Position numbers and translations under genes: made by a program
In this document: positions 17,836 through 26,929 of the stretch, one piece after another
How the letters are laid out: every line of letters begins with the position of its first letter
Position numbering within the stretch: position 1 is the stretch's first letter
Assembly (NCBI RefSeq): GCF_000413855.1
Contig: NZ_ATGG01000009.1
Coordinates: 62,001 to 126,000, forward strand
Direction: 5' to 3'
From: Acinetobacter gyllenbergii CIP 110306 = MTCC 11365
GTDB lineage: Bacteria; Pseudomonadota; Gammaproteobacteria; Pseudomonadales; Moraxellaceae
Length of the DNA stretch: 64,000 bases
The notes under the pieces: model-generated
What the model was told of the DNA's origin: nothing
The model's database searches: none
What the model saw: only the letters and a program-made list of their open reading frames with translations

Positions 17836-19230
17836 CTAAGGAGAATCACAAAGTGTATTTTTGTGATTCTCTTTGTTTGAAATCTTTACTTTTAAACCTT
17901 GCGGTAGATTTTGTAAAAACTGTATTGAAAATCCATATTTATCTAATAGTAATTTGACTAAAGATAAGCCTAGACCATGACCAATATTTTGTGAAGATTT
18001 TCGCCAAAACCGTTGTGTCAGTAAACCAAGTTCAGCATCAGTCAAACCAAAACCTGAATCTGTAATCATTAAATCCCCTTTATCCATATACACTTGAATC
18101 GAGTCTGTAGATTGTGCATGTAAGTAAGCATTCTCAATCAGGTTTTTAAGTACAATTGCTAAAGTAGGATGAGGTAATCCGATAGTGGAGAGATTTTTCC
18201 AATCGATATCAAGATGTTCTTGTATGTCATTGTATTTCTGCCCAAGTTCAAAAATGACCTGTTGCAAAGTTTGGGAAACTTCTGTGGATTCCATCGAAAC
18301 ATGCTCTGGTTGTATTTCAGTTTTGCTCAGTAATAGCAGTTGTTCAAGTAATTGCTCATAACGCTGAATACTTGCTTCTGCCTGTTGGAGATTGAAATCA
18401 ATTTTGCTTTGTGTTTGTCCAGACTTGTTCAGCATAAGCTGACTTAGTTGAACATTGGTCTTAATTGCGGTGAGTGGACTGCGTAACTCATGAGCAGCAA
18501 AGGCACTAAAGCTTTTTTCATTTTCCAGACTTTGGTGCAGATTCTGAATAAGTTCCAGTAAACCATCGACAAAGGGTTGAATTTCTTTGGGAATATTCTG
18601 TGTTTTTAATTCTATTAAATAGGTGGCCGCATCTGATAAATTCTGTTTTTTATGACCTAGGTGTTGTGCAATTTGGTCTAAAGGTTGAAACTCAACCCGA
18701 ATAATCCATAGAATTAAAAAAATACATAAAATCAAAGTAATGATTAAAGGGATTAATACTGATTGTAAAATCTGTTTGAGTAATGAATAACGTAATTGTA
18801 ATTTCTCCGCTGCAACAACCTGTATTTGTCCTTTTTGCAAGACATAGCTACGCCATTCCACCCCATTTTCCGACCATGTACTTAACCCTATTTTTCGTGT
18901 GCTTAGACTTTCAGGTGAACCCAATGTCTTGGCAATCACCTGATGGTTGGCTGAGATATTGGAACTAAATAATGACACCTGACAGGCAATCAAATTTGGG
19001 GTGCTATGGTCTTGTTGTACTGCATTAACAGTATTGGCAATCTCATCTACTGGGAGTTGCTGAATTAAACGGGCAACCATGTGGGCAGACGCAGAAAGGC
19101 GTTCATCCAATGTATCTTGCAGGCGTTTTTCCAGTTCAAAATAAAGCCAGCAAAATACCAGTGACCACAAGATAACAAAGACTGCTAAAATGGTGGAAAC
19201 CAGGCGCCATTTTAAACTATAACTTTTCAT
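17836..19230 (-). CDS. Two-component sensor histidine kinase (OmpR-partner type)
   Basis: 464 residues. There is an N-terminal membrane helix (about 10-30), a periplasmic region of about 120 residues, a second helix (about 153-175), then a HAMP-like linker. The H-box is SAFAAHELRSPLTAIKTN; the N-box is VLKNLIENAYLHA; the G-boxes are ITDSGFGLTD and GHGLGLSLVK. It autophosphorylates and passes phosphate to the regulator whose gene it overlaps by 4 bp (ATGA). The periplasmic sensor region resembles the QseC/PmrB class; the signal is unknown. The divergent dsb operon suggests envelope thiol or metal stress. Confidence 0.9.
   Translation of the reverse strand: MKSYSLKWRLVSTILAVFVILWSLVFCWLYFELEKRLQDTLDERLSASAHMVARLIQQLPVDEIANTVNAVQQDHSTPNLIACQVSLFSSNISANHQVIAKTLGSPESLSTRKIGLSTWSENGVEWRSYVLQKGQIQVVAAEKLQLRYSLLKQILQSVLIPLIITLILCIFLILWIIRVEFQPLDQIAQHLGHKKQNLSDAATYLIELKTQNIPKEIQPFVDGLLELIQNLHQSLENEKSFSAFAAHELRSPLTAIKTNVQLSQLMLNKSGQTQSKIDFNLQQAEASIQRYEQLLEQLLLLSKTEIQPEHVSMESTEVSQTLQQVIFELGQKYNDIQEHLDIDWKNLSTIGLPHPTLAIVLKNLIENAYLHAQSTDSIQVYMDKGDLMITDSGFGLTDAELGLLTQRFWRKSSQNIGHGLGLSLVKLLLDKYGFSIQFLQNLPQGLKVKISNKENHKNTLCDSP
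17841..17872. terminator. Bidirectional terminator between bd operon and sensor kinase
   Basis: GAGAATCACAAA, an eight-base loop, then TTTGTGATTCTC and T-rich sequence. The stem lies inside the last codons of the convergent histidine kinase gene, so that protein's C-terminus is encoded by terminator sequence. Confidence 0.75.
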
Positions 19231-19898
19231 GTACTTTGCTCTGGTACTTTAAGCATATAACCTACACCCCGAATGGTCTGAATTATATCAGGATGAATCT
19301 TTTGTCTAAGGTGATGGATATGTACATTCAGTGCATTGCTTTCAATACTGTCCTGATAGCCATAAATTTTATCAAATAGTTGTTCTGTTTTTAACACTTG
19401 ATTGGGATAAAGCATAAAGGCTTCTAGCAAACTGTATTCCCGTCTGGAGAGCGTAAGAAGTTGTCCTTGATAATGTGCCTGTTGAGTGTCCTGATGAATC
19501 TCTAATTCGCCCATATGCAATATATTTGAGGAATATCCACGATTCCGCCTAGCCAAAGCATGAACTCTTGCAATCAGTTCATTTAGCTCAAACGGTTTGG
19601 TTAGGTAATCATCTGCACCTAAATTTAAGGCATCCACACATTGCTGGGTTTGATTACGTGCTGTGAGTACCAGAATAGGTACATGAATTTGATCTTTACG
19701 CCATGTATTTAATAGGTCAAGACCATCCTGATCAGGCAGACCCAAATCAAGTAAACATAGGTCTACTGCACTGTTACGAATGAAATAATCCGCAGCTTTG
19801 GCTGTATCAACATGCTCAACTGAAATATTCAGGTAATCGAGTGCAGCAACAATACTCTGGGCAATATAGGGGTCATCTTCAACAAGTACAACAAACAT
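19227..19898 (-). CDS. OmpR/PhoB-family response regulator
   Basis: 223 residues. The receiver domain (1-120) has acidic pair EDD, the phospho-Asp in VDLCLLDLGLPDQDG and Lys in YLTKPFELNEL. The C-terminal winged helix (about 130-220) includes LSRREYSLLEAF and IRGVGYMLKVP. It is first in the operon with its kinase and lies 110 bp from the divergent dsbD start, so it likely controls both units. Confidence 0.92.
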   Translation of the reverse strand: MFVVLVEDDPYIAQSIVAALDYLNISVEHVDTAKAADYFIRNSAVDLCLLDLGLPDQDGLDLLNTWRKDQIHVPILVLTARNQTQQCVDALNLGADDYLTKPFELNELIARVHALARRNRGYSSNILHMGELEIHQDTQQAHYQGQLLTLSRREYSLLEAFMLYPNQVLKTEQLFDKIYGYQDSIESNALNVHIHHLRQKIHPDIIQTIRGVGYMLKVPEQST

Positions 19899-20007
19899 GG
19901 TATTTCCTCATCTAGCCTACCTATTTTACAAACAAAAACAGCCCTTAATGTTCTGTTAATTTTGCACCCTTGATAATGCTCTGAATGTTAAGTTTAGATA
20001 AGCTCGT

Positions 20008-21915
20008 ATGTTGATGAAACCATTTATAGCGATTGCACTGGGTATGGCCACAGCATCGTTATATGCAAATCATGATTTTCTGCCACCAGGTCAAGCATTT
20101 AAATTTCAGGCAAGTTCTGTTTCTGACAAAACCGCCGAGTTAAAATGGGATATTGCTCCTCATTATTATTTATATCATGATCAGTTTAAGGTGAGTCTAG
20201 AGCAACAGAACTTAGCTTTAAATCTACCTAAAGGTCAGGAAAAAGATGATCCAACCTTTGGTGTAACCAATGTGCATCATAATCAGGTGCTGACGCAACT
20301 GGATGTAAAGCCAAATAGCCAATATACAGTCAGTTGGCAGGGCTGTTCAGAGGATGGCTTATGTTACCCCGTACAACGAACTACAATCACAACGGATGCT
20401 ACAGGTCTACTTCCTCAACAGAATTCTGAGGCAAGACACTCTCATCTTGCAACTTTAGTCACTCAGGAAAATACGCCTGAGGTGAAGTCAGAATCTGAAA
20501 GTGAAACTAGCCAGCAATCTATTCAACCAGCGCAAGAGAAAATCAGTCCAGAACCCTCTTTAAATGTACAGCAAGATAGTACAGATAGTCCTCATCAAGA
20601 CAAGCGACAAGATCAGGTCAAAGCTCAGCCACAAACGGCATCATTGAGTGATGACTGGAATAATGACCAATTCTTTTTAAACCTTTTGTCCAGTCAAAGT
20701 GTTGTTTTTAACATTATCCTGTTTCTAGGGTTAGGCATTCTGCTTGCCTTTTTACCTTGTTCATTACCTCTGATTCCAATTCTTTCAGGCATTTTGGTGC
20801 AGCGTAAAAAGGGTTATAAAGCCGCCATTATCGCATTGACCTTTGTCCTGAGTATGGCATTGGTTTATGGGGTGATGGGGATTGTGGTTTCACAAATTGG
20901 TTACGGTATTCAGCGCTGGTTTCAAAATCCTGTATTCATTGGCATATTTGCCCTGATGTTTATTGTATTTGCGTTGAACTTATTCGGTTTATATCAACTG
21001 TCCTTACCACAAGGTCTTTTACAGCGTTTAGATCAGATACAACAACGCCAAAAAGGGGGAACACTGTTGGGTGCTGGCATCATGGGAGCAGTTTCAGCCC
21101 TGATCGTTGGCCCTTGTATGAGTGCACCATTGGCAGGGGCTTTGCTCTATGTCTCTCATCTGGAACATAGCCTGCTTGGTGGTTTCTACCTGTTCTTGCT
21201 GGGTTTGGGGATTGGGATACCGCTATTTATTGCCAGTGTCTTTGGAGCTAAATATTTACCCAAGCCAGGTTTATGGATGGATCGGTTAAAGTATAGTTTT
21301 GGTTTTATCATGCTGGCAATGGCCGTCTATTTTGCTCGTCCTTTATTGCCTCTAACTTTGTACTATGTAGGACTTGCCTTAATTCTGATCGCAATGGCGG
21401 GATATTTACTGGCTATTTTGCGCCATATTGTTCACGTCCCTTATAAAGCTGCCGTTCTGGTCTTGGTCTGTATCTGTGCTGTGAGTGGGATCTGGCATGT
21501 GAATCAGGCGATTGCGAATGTGAATACCACTGAAAGCGAGACACTTCATTCATGGATTGTTGTTAAAAATCAGCAGGAACTGAATCAGGCATTAGCTACA
21601 CATGCCAAAGATACTATTGTACTGGACGTTTACGCTGACTGGTGTGTTGCCTGCCAGCCGATTGAAAGAGAGCTTTTACCAAGAGCTGACGTTCAGGATG
21701 CATTAAAAAATGTAACCCGTATTAAACTGGATTTGACCCAGTATGAAGCTTCGCAAGACATCATTTTAAAACAATGGCAAATTCTTGGCCCACCAACGGT
21801 ATTGTTTCTTGCACCTGACCAGAAAGAACAACGTGATCTTCGTCTCACAGGGACTTATACCGCATCACAATTAATTCAGAATATTCAAAAATTAAATGAG
21901 GAGAATCAACCTTGA
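20008..21915 (+). CDS. dsbD: Thiol:disulfide interchange protein DsbD
   Basis: 635 residues. A signal peptide (about 1-20) precedes an N-terminal DsbD-alpha domain with the cysteine pair in GCSEDGLCYPVQ. A low-complexity Gln/Glu linker (about 150-215) follows. The membrane beta domain shows its two redox cysteines in AFLPCSLPLIP and VGPCMSAPLAGALLY. The C-terminal gamma thioredoxin domain has YADWCVACQPIE. It carries electrons from cytoplasmic thioredoxin to periplasmic partners; the next two genes encode likely partners. It is probably an extra copy dedicated to this operon, next to a two-component system. Confidence 0.93.
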   Translation: MLMKPFIAIALGMATASLYANHDFLPPGQAFKFQASSVSDKTAELKWDIAPHYYLYHDQFKVSLEQQNLALNLPKGQEKDDPTFGVTNVHHNQVLTQLDVKPNSQYTVSWQGCSEDGLCYPVQRTTITTDATGLLPQQNSEARHSHLATLVTQENTPEVKSESESETSQQSIQPAQEKISPEPSLNVQQDSTDSPHQDKRQDQVKAQPQTASLSDDWNNDQFFLNLLSSQSVVFNIILFLGLGILLAFLPCSLPLIPILSGILVQRKKGYKAAIIALTFVLSMALVYGVMGIVVSQIGYGIQRWFQNPVFIGIFALMFIVFALNLFGLYQLSLPQGLLQRLDQIQQRQKGGTLLGAGIMGAVSALIVGPCMSAPLAGALLYVSHLEHSLLGGFYLFLLGLGIGIPLFIASVFGAKYLPKPGLWMDRLKYSFGFIMLAMAVYFARPLLPLTLYYVGLALILIAMAGYLLAILRHIVHVPYKAAVLVLVCICAVSGIWHVNQAIANVNTTESETLHSWIVVKNQQELNQALATHAKDTIVLDVYADWCVACQPIERELLPRADVQDALKNVTRIKLDLTQYEASQDIILKQWQILGPPTVLFLAPDQKEQRDLRLTGTYTASQLIQNIQKLNEENQP

Positions 21916-22748
21916 TTTCTTCCCAAGCACTACATCTAGGTATGTTCATGCTGCCGTGGTCATTATTGATATTACTGTCAGGACTTGTTGGCGTATGGTT
22001 CATTGGAAAATATTTTAAGCAACGTTATCAATGGGATGATTCAGCTTGGCAGTGCTATAAGGATTCTTTATGGACAGCAATATGGGTGGGCTTACTTGCC
22101 GCAAGAGTTGTATTTGTGCTGATTAATGCTGATCTGTATCTGGCTCATCCTGTTGATATTCTGAAAATTCAGGATAAAGGATTTAACCTTTATGCAGGCA
22201 TCATTGCGGGTAGTGGCTGGTTTATCTGGAAAAATCACCTATTAAAAGTGCCTGTATTGGTCAGCAGTTTTCTATTGTTTATCACAATACAGTTTGTGGG
22301 AATCAATCTACTCAACCATTGGAATGCACAACAACACTATCCAGATTTAGCATTTAACGACCTTAAACTGCAACCACAATCTCTTACTCAATTTATGGGT
22401 AAACCTACTGTGGTGAATTTATGGGCGAGTTGGTGTCCGCCTTGCCATCGTGAAATGCCTGTGTTGTATCAGGCACAGCAAGATTATCCAGATGTTCAAT
22501 TTGTCATGCTTAACCAAGGTGAAACACCTGAAGCGATTGTGTCCTATCTACATCGTTATCAATTGAATTTTAATAATGTCCTGTTTGATCCTTATGGGGA
22601 AATGCCTCAACACATGAATATGTATGGCTTACCCAGTACCTTGTTTTTTAATGCACAAGGACAACTTGTGGAACGTCATCTTGGTGAATTAAGCCAAGCC
22701 ATGCTTAAGCAATACCTGCAAAAAATTACTCATCCATCAAATCAATAG
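21912..22748 (+). CDS. Membrane-anchored TlpA-like thioredoxin with Lgt-like N-terminal part
   Basis: 278 residues from a TTG start at 21912, which overlaps the dsbD stop and has GAGGAG eight bases upstream. The first ~140 residues hold about four membrane helices resembling a shortened Lgt-type core (GLLAARVVFVL...; GFNLYAGIIAG). The C-terminal ~130 residues are a thioredoxin domain with VVNLWASWCPPCHREMP and cis-Pro in GLPSTLFF. It is likely a periplasmic thiol reductant fed by DsbD. The Lgt-like part lacks obvious catalytic motifs, so I do not call it a transferase. Confidence 0.82.
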   Translation: MISSQALHLGMFMLPWSLLILLSGLVGVWFIGKYFKQRYQWDDSAWQCYKDSLWTAIWVGLLAARVVFVLINADLYLAHPVDILKIQDKGFNLYAGIIAGSGWFIWKNHLLKVPVLVSSFLLFITIQFVGINLLNHWNAQQHYPDLAFNDLKLQPQSLTQFMGKPTVVNLWASWCPPCHREMPVLYQAQQDYPDVQFVMLNQGETPEAIVSYLHRYQLNFNNVLFDPYGEMPQHMNMYGLPSTLFFNAQGQLVERHLGELSQAMLKQYLQKITHPSNQ

Positions 22749-22760
22749 AGGTGCAACTTG

Positions 22761-23507
22761 ATGAACACTCATTTAAAGTTAATGTCTGGCTTAGTACTAT
22801 CCCTGAGTGCTGCTCAGGCATTTGCCGCTGTACCGACCATTAAGCAGAAACTGGAAAAAGAGGGCTTTAGCTTTGTAAAACAGATCGAAGCCCCTGCACA
22901 AATGACGGGTTGGGCAGGACATATGCAACAGAACCCTGCAACAGTCTTTATCTCCAATGACCAGAAATATTACATTATTGGTGACTTACATAATGCCAAA
23001 GGAGATAACCTTACTGTTGATGCCCTAAATAAGCATGTTAAACAATCTGTATTGGATGATGTCTGGAAAAGTCTGGGTAAATCCGCTTATATTCAGGACG
23101 GTAATGTTAATGCACCCCGTATTATTTACGTGTTTTCAGATCCAAACTGTCCATACTGTCATATGTTCTGGGAAAAAGCCCGTCCTTATGTGAAATCAGG
23201 AAAAGTCCAGTTACGTCATATTCAAGTGGCAGTGATTCGCCCTGAAAGTAAAGGCCAAGCGGCAACTTTACTTGCTGCTGCAAATCCAGCCAAGGTTTTT
23301 GAAGAATTCAATGCGACCAAAGGGAAGCAGAAGTTAAAGGAGATGAAACCAATCCCAGCAAACATTGCTCAAAAAATTGAAAATAATGAGGAAATGATGA
23401 CCAAGTATGGGTTTTATGCCACACCAGCCATGATCTGGAAAAATAGCAAAGGGCAAATGGAGACAGCCTCTGGACTACCAAAAGATTTGAAAGGGATTTT
23501 TGAATAA
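22761..23507 (+). CDS. dsbG: Thiol:disulfide interchange protein DsbG/DsbC-like
   Basis: 248 residues. A signal peptide ends near AAQAFA|AV. The N-terminal dimerisation region (about 25-110) is followed by a thioredoxin fold with FSDPNCPYCHMFW and cis-Pro in FYATPAMIW. The length and HIQVAVIRPESKGQAA fit DsbG. It is a periplasmic sulfenic acid reductase or disulfide isomerase kept reduced by DsbD, whose gene lies two genes upstream. AGAGGT precedes the ATG at 22761. Confidence 0.88.
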   Translation: MNTHLKLMSGLVLSLSAAQAFAAVPTIKQKLEKEGFSFVKQIEAPAQMTGWAGHMQQNPATVFISNDQKYYIIGDLHNAKGDNLTVDALNKHVKQSVLDDVWKSLGKSAYIQDGNVNAPRIIYVFSDPNCPYCHMFWEKARPYVKSGKVQLRHIQVAVIRPESKGQAATLLAAANPAKVFEEFNATKGKQKLKEMKPIPANIAQKIENNEEMMTKYGFYATPAMIWKNSKGQMETASGLPKDLKGIFE

Positions 23508-23691
23508 CTTTATTGCACTTATTATAAACTATTATGTTTTCATATCTGAGGGCTTAGTCAACAACTAAATTTATATATGATTAAGCCCACATCTAAAATC
23601 ATGTTACTTAAGGTTTTATTAACCTTTAGTTATGGTGGCTAATGGTATAACAGCAATAATATTGCTTACAAATGTCAGAGACAGTATATAT

Positions 23692-23699
23692 GGGGGGGG
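23692..23699. repeat. G8 homopolymer downstream of dsbG and GMC genes
   Basis: A run of eight G in a convergent intergenic region, directly before the stop of the GMC oxidoreductase gene. It lies outside coding sequence, so phase variation of a protein is not implied. Confidence 0.8.
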
Positions 23700-23706
23700 T
23701 AGTTAC

Positions 23707-25164
23707 TCATTCATTGGACTCCTGTAATTTTTGTAAAATGGCCTGACTTACATGACTTGACCATGCCGCAATCGTCATGGATGGTGGCGTACCTGTTGCT
23801 GCTGGTAGTGCACTACCATCGGTGATATAGAGGTTAGGATGTCCAAAAACTTCTCCGTGTCCATCCACTACGCCTTGTTCTTCGTTTATACCAACACATG
23901 CGCCACCTAAGGGGTGTACAGTCATGGGGACTTGAGGCAAAAACCATGCACGACGTTTCGATATGATTTTTAGTTGTCGGAGTGACTGGTAAAGACTTTT
24001 AAAAATAGGGCTTTTGCTTTGTTCAAATTGTAAAGATATATCGTGCTGCCCCCAACTTATGTTGCCATCAGCCGCATCTTGACCCATTCCCACCAAAATC
24101 AACCAATGTTTTAACTGGCGTTGTAGCATTGTAGGCAGTAATGGAATTTGCTGCAAAATATTCAAACCTGTCGCATATAAGAACGGCGCATCTGGTTGAT
24201 GACCAACTTGAAAGCGTCCCATGCTCGGTGGTGACTGACGGAAATCTTGTGTATCTCGACCTGCACGCCACAATGCAAATACATCGCCATTACCGGAAAA
24301 GCCTTGACCAAGCGCGGATAACCCAGTCAGTCCACCTACCTGTCGTGAACGGAATAAAATACGCATGCTATTAATGACACCTGCGCCTAGTACCACAGTT
24401 TTGGTGACAAAAACTTTGTCTTGCTGTTTTTGGTGATCAACGCTATGCACATGATAATAGGCGCCAACGCGTCGTATCGTCAGGCACTCATGCTCAGCAT
24501 AGACGGTTAATCCTTGGGATAATCGTGGCAATAACAGTTGCTCGTCTAGTCCAACTTTATGATTTGCAGCATCACCGAGCATACCGTGATTGCTGTATTC
24601 GCCTCTAAAACGAAAACCTAAAGCTGGCTGCTCACACTGTGTATTGAGTGATGGATACTCTGCCAGTGCTTGATCAATTTTATTGGGTGCAACAGTCATC
24701 TGCTCTAATGGCTGAGAGCCCATTTGTGCCAAAATCCAATTGTAATGTGGTGCCATTTGCTTGGCACTTAATCCAATTGCACGATTATCCCAATACTGTG
24801 GATCTGTTGGGCGCATATTCATAGACCAGTACACATGACTACCACCACCGACGCCAGCCGAGCAAAGTACGCTCATTTGCGGATGTAGACTTAGATCAAA
24901 TAGTCCATGCCGATTAAGCATTTTAGGACCATTTAATAGACCAATGCTCACTTGACGTAAAAAATGGCTAGGCAGCTGCCGTCCATGTGGGAATGGTTGT
25001 AGTGTTACGCCTTGTTGGGGCAAATCCGACTGTCGATTCGACTCACTATCTCGCCAAGGGCCACGCTCCAATAAGCTAACTTTTTTTCCCGCATCAACCA
25101 AACGAGCAGCACAAACAGCACCACCAAAACCACTGCCAATCACTAAAATATCAGTCTTGATCAT
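23707..25164 (-). CDS. GMC-family FAD oxidoreductase
   Basis: 485 residues from the ATG at 25164 (AAGGGGGA upstream, 2 bp after the rhodanese stop). The FAD motif is DILVIGSGFGGAVCAARL near the start. The C-terminal GMC signature shows MTVHPLGGACVG (catalytic His) and LYITDGSALPAATGTPPSMT. This arrangement is closest to cholesterol-oxidase-like or alcohol dehydrogenase-like GMC enzymes. The substrate is unknown. It is the last gene of a four-gene minus-strand cluster with a rhodanese, a double GST-domain protein and an unknown protein. Confidence 0.85.
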   Translation of the reverse strand: MIKTDILVIGSGFGGAVCAARLVDAGKKVSLLERGPWRDSESNRQSDLPQQGVTLQPFPHGRQLPSHFLRQVSIGLLNGPKMLNRHGLFDLSLHPQMSVLCSAGVGGGSHVYWSMNMRPTDPQYWDNRAIGLSAKQMAPHYNWILAQMGSQPLEQMTVAPNKIDQALAEYPSLNTQCEQPALGFRFRGEYSNHGMLGDAANHKVGLDEQLLLPRLSQGLTVYAEHECLTIRRVGAYYHVHSVDHQKQQDKVFVTKTVVLGAGVINSMRILFRSRQVGGLTGLSALGQGFSGNGDVFALWRAGRDTQDFRQSPPSMGRFQVGHQPDAPFLYATGLNILQQIPLLPTMLQRQLKHWLILVGMGQDAADGNISWGQHDISLQFEQSKSPIFKSLYQSLRQLKIISKRRAWFLPQVPMTVHPLGGACVGINEEQGVVDGHGEVFGHPNLYITDGSALPAATGTPPSMTIAAWSSHVSQAILQKLQESNE

Positions 25165-25166
25165 GT

Positions 25167-25514
25167 TTAATCCCCCTTGACACAAGGTTGATCTCGCCGC
25201 CACCATTCGCGCATACCACCCTGTAATTGACTGGCATTGAAATTCATTTTATTTAACTGACGAGTTGCAGGAATACTACGATGTGCCGACAAACAAATCG
25301 TTACCACAGGCCGAGTTGGATCTAGATTAAGTTTGGCAATATGTGCTGAGTTAAACTGTGTGATTGGCAAATTAATCGCACCTTTGATATGGCTCTGCCG
25401 AAACTCTAGTGCTGTTCTAACGTCTAAAATTTGTACATGATCTATGGTTTTATTAAGCTGTTTTACTGTGATTTCTGGTACTTTGCCAAAAGGCAACCAA
25501 TTTAAAATATTCAT
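25167..25514 (-). CDS. Rhodanese-like sulfurtransferase
   Basis: 115 residues from the ATG at 25514, preceded by GAGGAAG; an upstream start would add 12 residues without a better site. The domain shows VQILDVRTALEFRQSHIKGA and the active loop ICLSAHRS with Cys, then LQGGMREWW. It is a single-domain sulfur carrier or transferase. Its stop lies 2 bp before the GMC gene start, so the two are tightly coupled. Confidence 0.85.
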   Translation of the reverse strand: MNILNWLPFGKVPEITVKQLNKTIDHVQILDVRTALEFRQSHIKGAINLPITQFNSAHIAKLNLDPTRPVVTICLSAHRSIPATRQLNKMNFNASQLQGGMREWWRRDQPCVKGD

Positions 25515-25566
25515 TAGGGCTTCCTCAAATGACGGGTTTTTCGATAGCACAGTCGAATTGCTTCCC

Positions 25567-26319
25567 TTAGGTGTATTGCTGCTCTAAATAACGAATAATT
25601 GCTTTGGACTCGAACAACCCTGTACCTGTGTTTGGGTCGTATAAGTATGGAAATTGTACTTTACCAGTACGAGCGAGTAGTTCAGCGCGCTTAGTCCCTG
25701 CGATCGGCTGATATGTCCCTAGATTGGGGCGAAGCCATGGTAGCCCTTGGTCTGCAAGTTGTTGCTTGCCAGAGTTTCTCAACACATAAGCAATACTGAG
25801 TTCAGATAATTTTTCTCGTACTAGTCTAGAAAAAGGACTGGCTTCAAAACTAAATAATTCTAATGGCTGTACTACCGCCTTGGCAGCTGAGCTATTCTGA
25901 TGTGCTTTAAGTCCTGCTTTGAGTCGCAAAGCAGTCGCCAATTGTGACTGACGTAAGCCCAAATTTTGAGGAGCTCGTAGTGTCTTTTCTGGCATATAAG
26001 TTTGAAATAAATAGTCGATAATTTGACGTGCGTCATACAGGTAGCGACTGGTGTTGGGATCATATAGAAAAGGAACTTGTGACTTGCCACCGAGTGCGGT
26101 TAGCCGATCCCAATAATGATTACTGCCTTTGGGGCAAGGATAAATCAAGACATCCAGATCTAATTGAGTTAATGCCTCACGAACAGGACGACAATAAGGA
26201 CAGCCCTCAATATCATAAAACTCCAGTAGTTTGGCTGGTTGATCTAGACGAACAATGGCAGATAAGCCTTTCCCTCCACGAACACCAGATGCTAACGCCG
26301 AGGTCAGTAATGTCATCAT
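25567..26319 (-). CDS. Tandem GST N-terminal (thioredoxin-fold) domain protein
   Basis: 250 residues. Two GST-N domains sit side by side: about 28-108 with LEFYDIEGCPYCRPVREAL and VPFLYDPNTSRYLYDARQII, and about 160-248 with LFSFEASPFSRLVREKL and FPYLYDPNTGTGLFESKAII. The first keeps a CPYC glutaredoxin-like motif; the second has SPFS. No C-terminal GST helical domain is present. A role in glutathione-linked thiol chemistry is inferred. It overlaps the upstream gene by 4 bp. Confidence 0.8.
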   Translation of the reverse strand: MMTLLTSALASGVRGGKGLSAIVRLDQPAKLLEFYDIEGCPYCRPVREALTQLDLDVLIYPCPKGSNHYWDRLTALGGKSQVPFLYDPNTSRYLYDARQIIDYLFQTYMPEKTLRAPQNLGLRQSQLATALRLKAGLKAHQNSSAAKAVVQPLELFSFEASPFSRLVREKLSELSIAYVLRNSGKQQLADQGLPWLRPNLGTYQPIAGTKRAELLARTGKVQFPYLYDPNTGTGLFESKAIIRYLEQQYT

Positions 26320-26846
26320 GGCGCAACTCCTTTTGACACAGTTTTTGGGCTGCTTAAACTAAAGTACGCCACACAATAAAATTGATCATTGGCTAACCAG
26401 TTCATTCTAGCCAAAAACTGATTCTCGCCTAAAACGCGTACCTCACCTCGGATATGCCTTAACAATGACGGATTACTAACAACATTATAATCTAGCCAAA
26501 GACAGGGTTGCTGATCAACTAGGCTATCTTGTTCTAACATGGTGTATTGGCCAAATTGTTGCCCCCACAACCATAAATTGGCACCTGTATCGTCCACATT
26601 AAAAGCCTTTCCTTTCCAAGGGTTTATTGCTGCGCTGAGTACGGTGGCCACTGATTTTCGAACCAGTGTTGGCATTTTTTCTACTTTAATCAGTGCATAG
26701 AGCTTACCCACCCATGCGCGACCTGCAAGCTGATCGGATGTTGCACTGGGTAATGTCGAGAAATACTCTACCAGTTCTGATTGTTGCTTTAACACCAATT
26801 CAGATAACGGCAGCGCTGCTGTGGTCGCGTTTAACATTCCTAACAC
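26316..26846 (-). CDS. Uncharacterised protein of the GMC/GST cluster
   Basis: 176 residues, not recognised. It has a WVGKLYALIKVEKMPTLV stretch, a central NPWKGKAFNVDDTGANLW and a C-terminal segment of alternating hydrophobics (FLARMNWLANDQFYCVAYFS), which suggests a beta-barrel or lipocalin-like fold. No signal peptide or membrane helix is clear. It is first of the four-gene cluster and ends in a 4 bp overlap with the GST gene, so the functions are probably linked. Confidence 0.6.
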   Translation of the reverse strand: MLGMLNATTAALPLSELVLKQQSELVEYFSTLPSATSDQLAGRAWVGKLYALIKVEKMPTLVRKSVATVLSAAINPWKGKAFNVDDTGANLWLWGQQFGQYTMLEQDSLVDQQPCLWLDYNVVSNPSLLRHIRGEVRVLGENQFLARMNWLANDQFYCVAYFSLSSPKTVSKGVAP

Positions 26847-26929
26847 TCACTAAATAAGTTGTATAGTTAGTGTGCTTAAATGTTGATTGGCTGACAAACG
26901 ATATAAATTATGTCTGCACATTAGAAAAA

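Noticed and set aside
23692-23699. Phase-variable poly-G tract
   Set aside because: The G8 run lies in a convergent intergenic region outside both coding frames and away from promoters.
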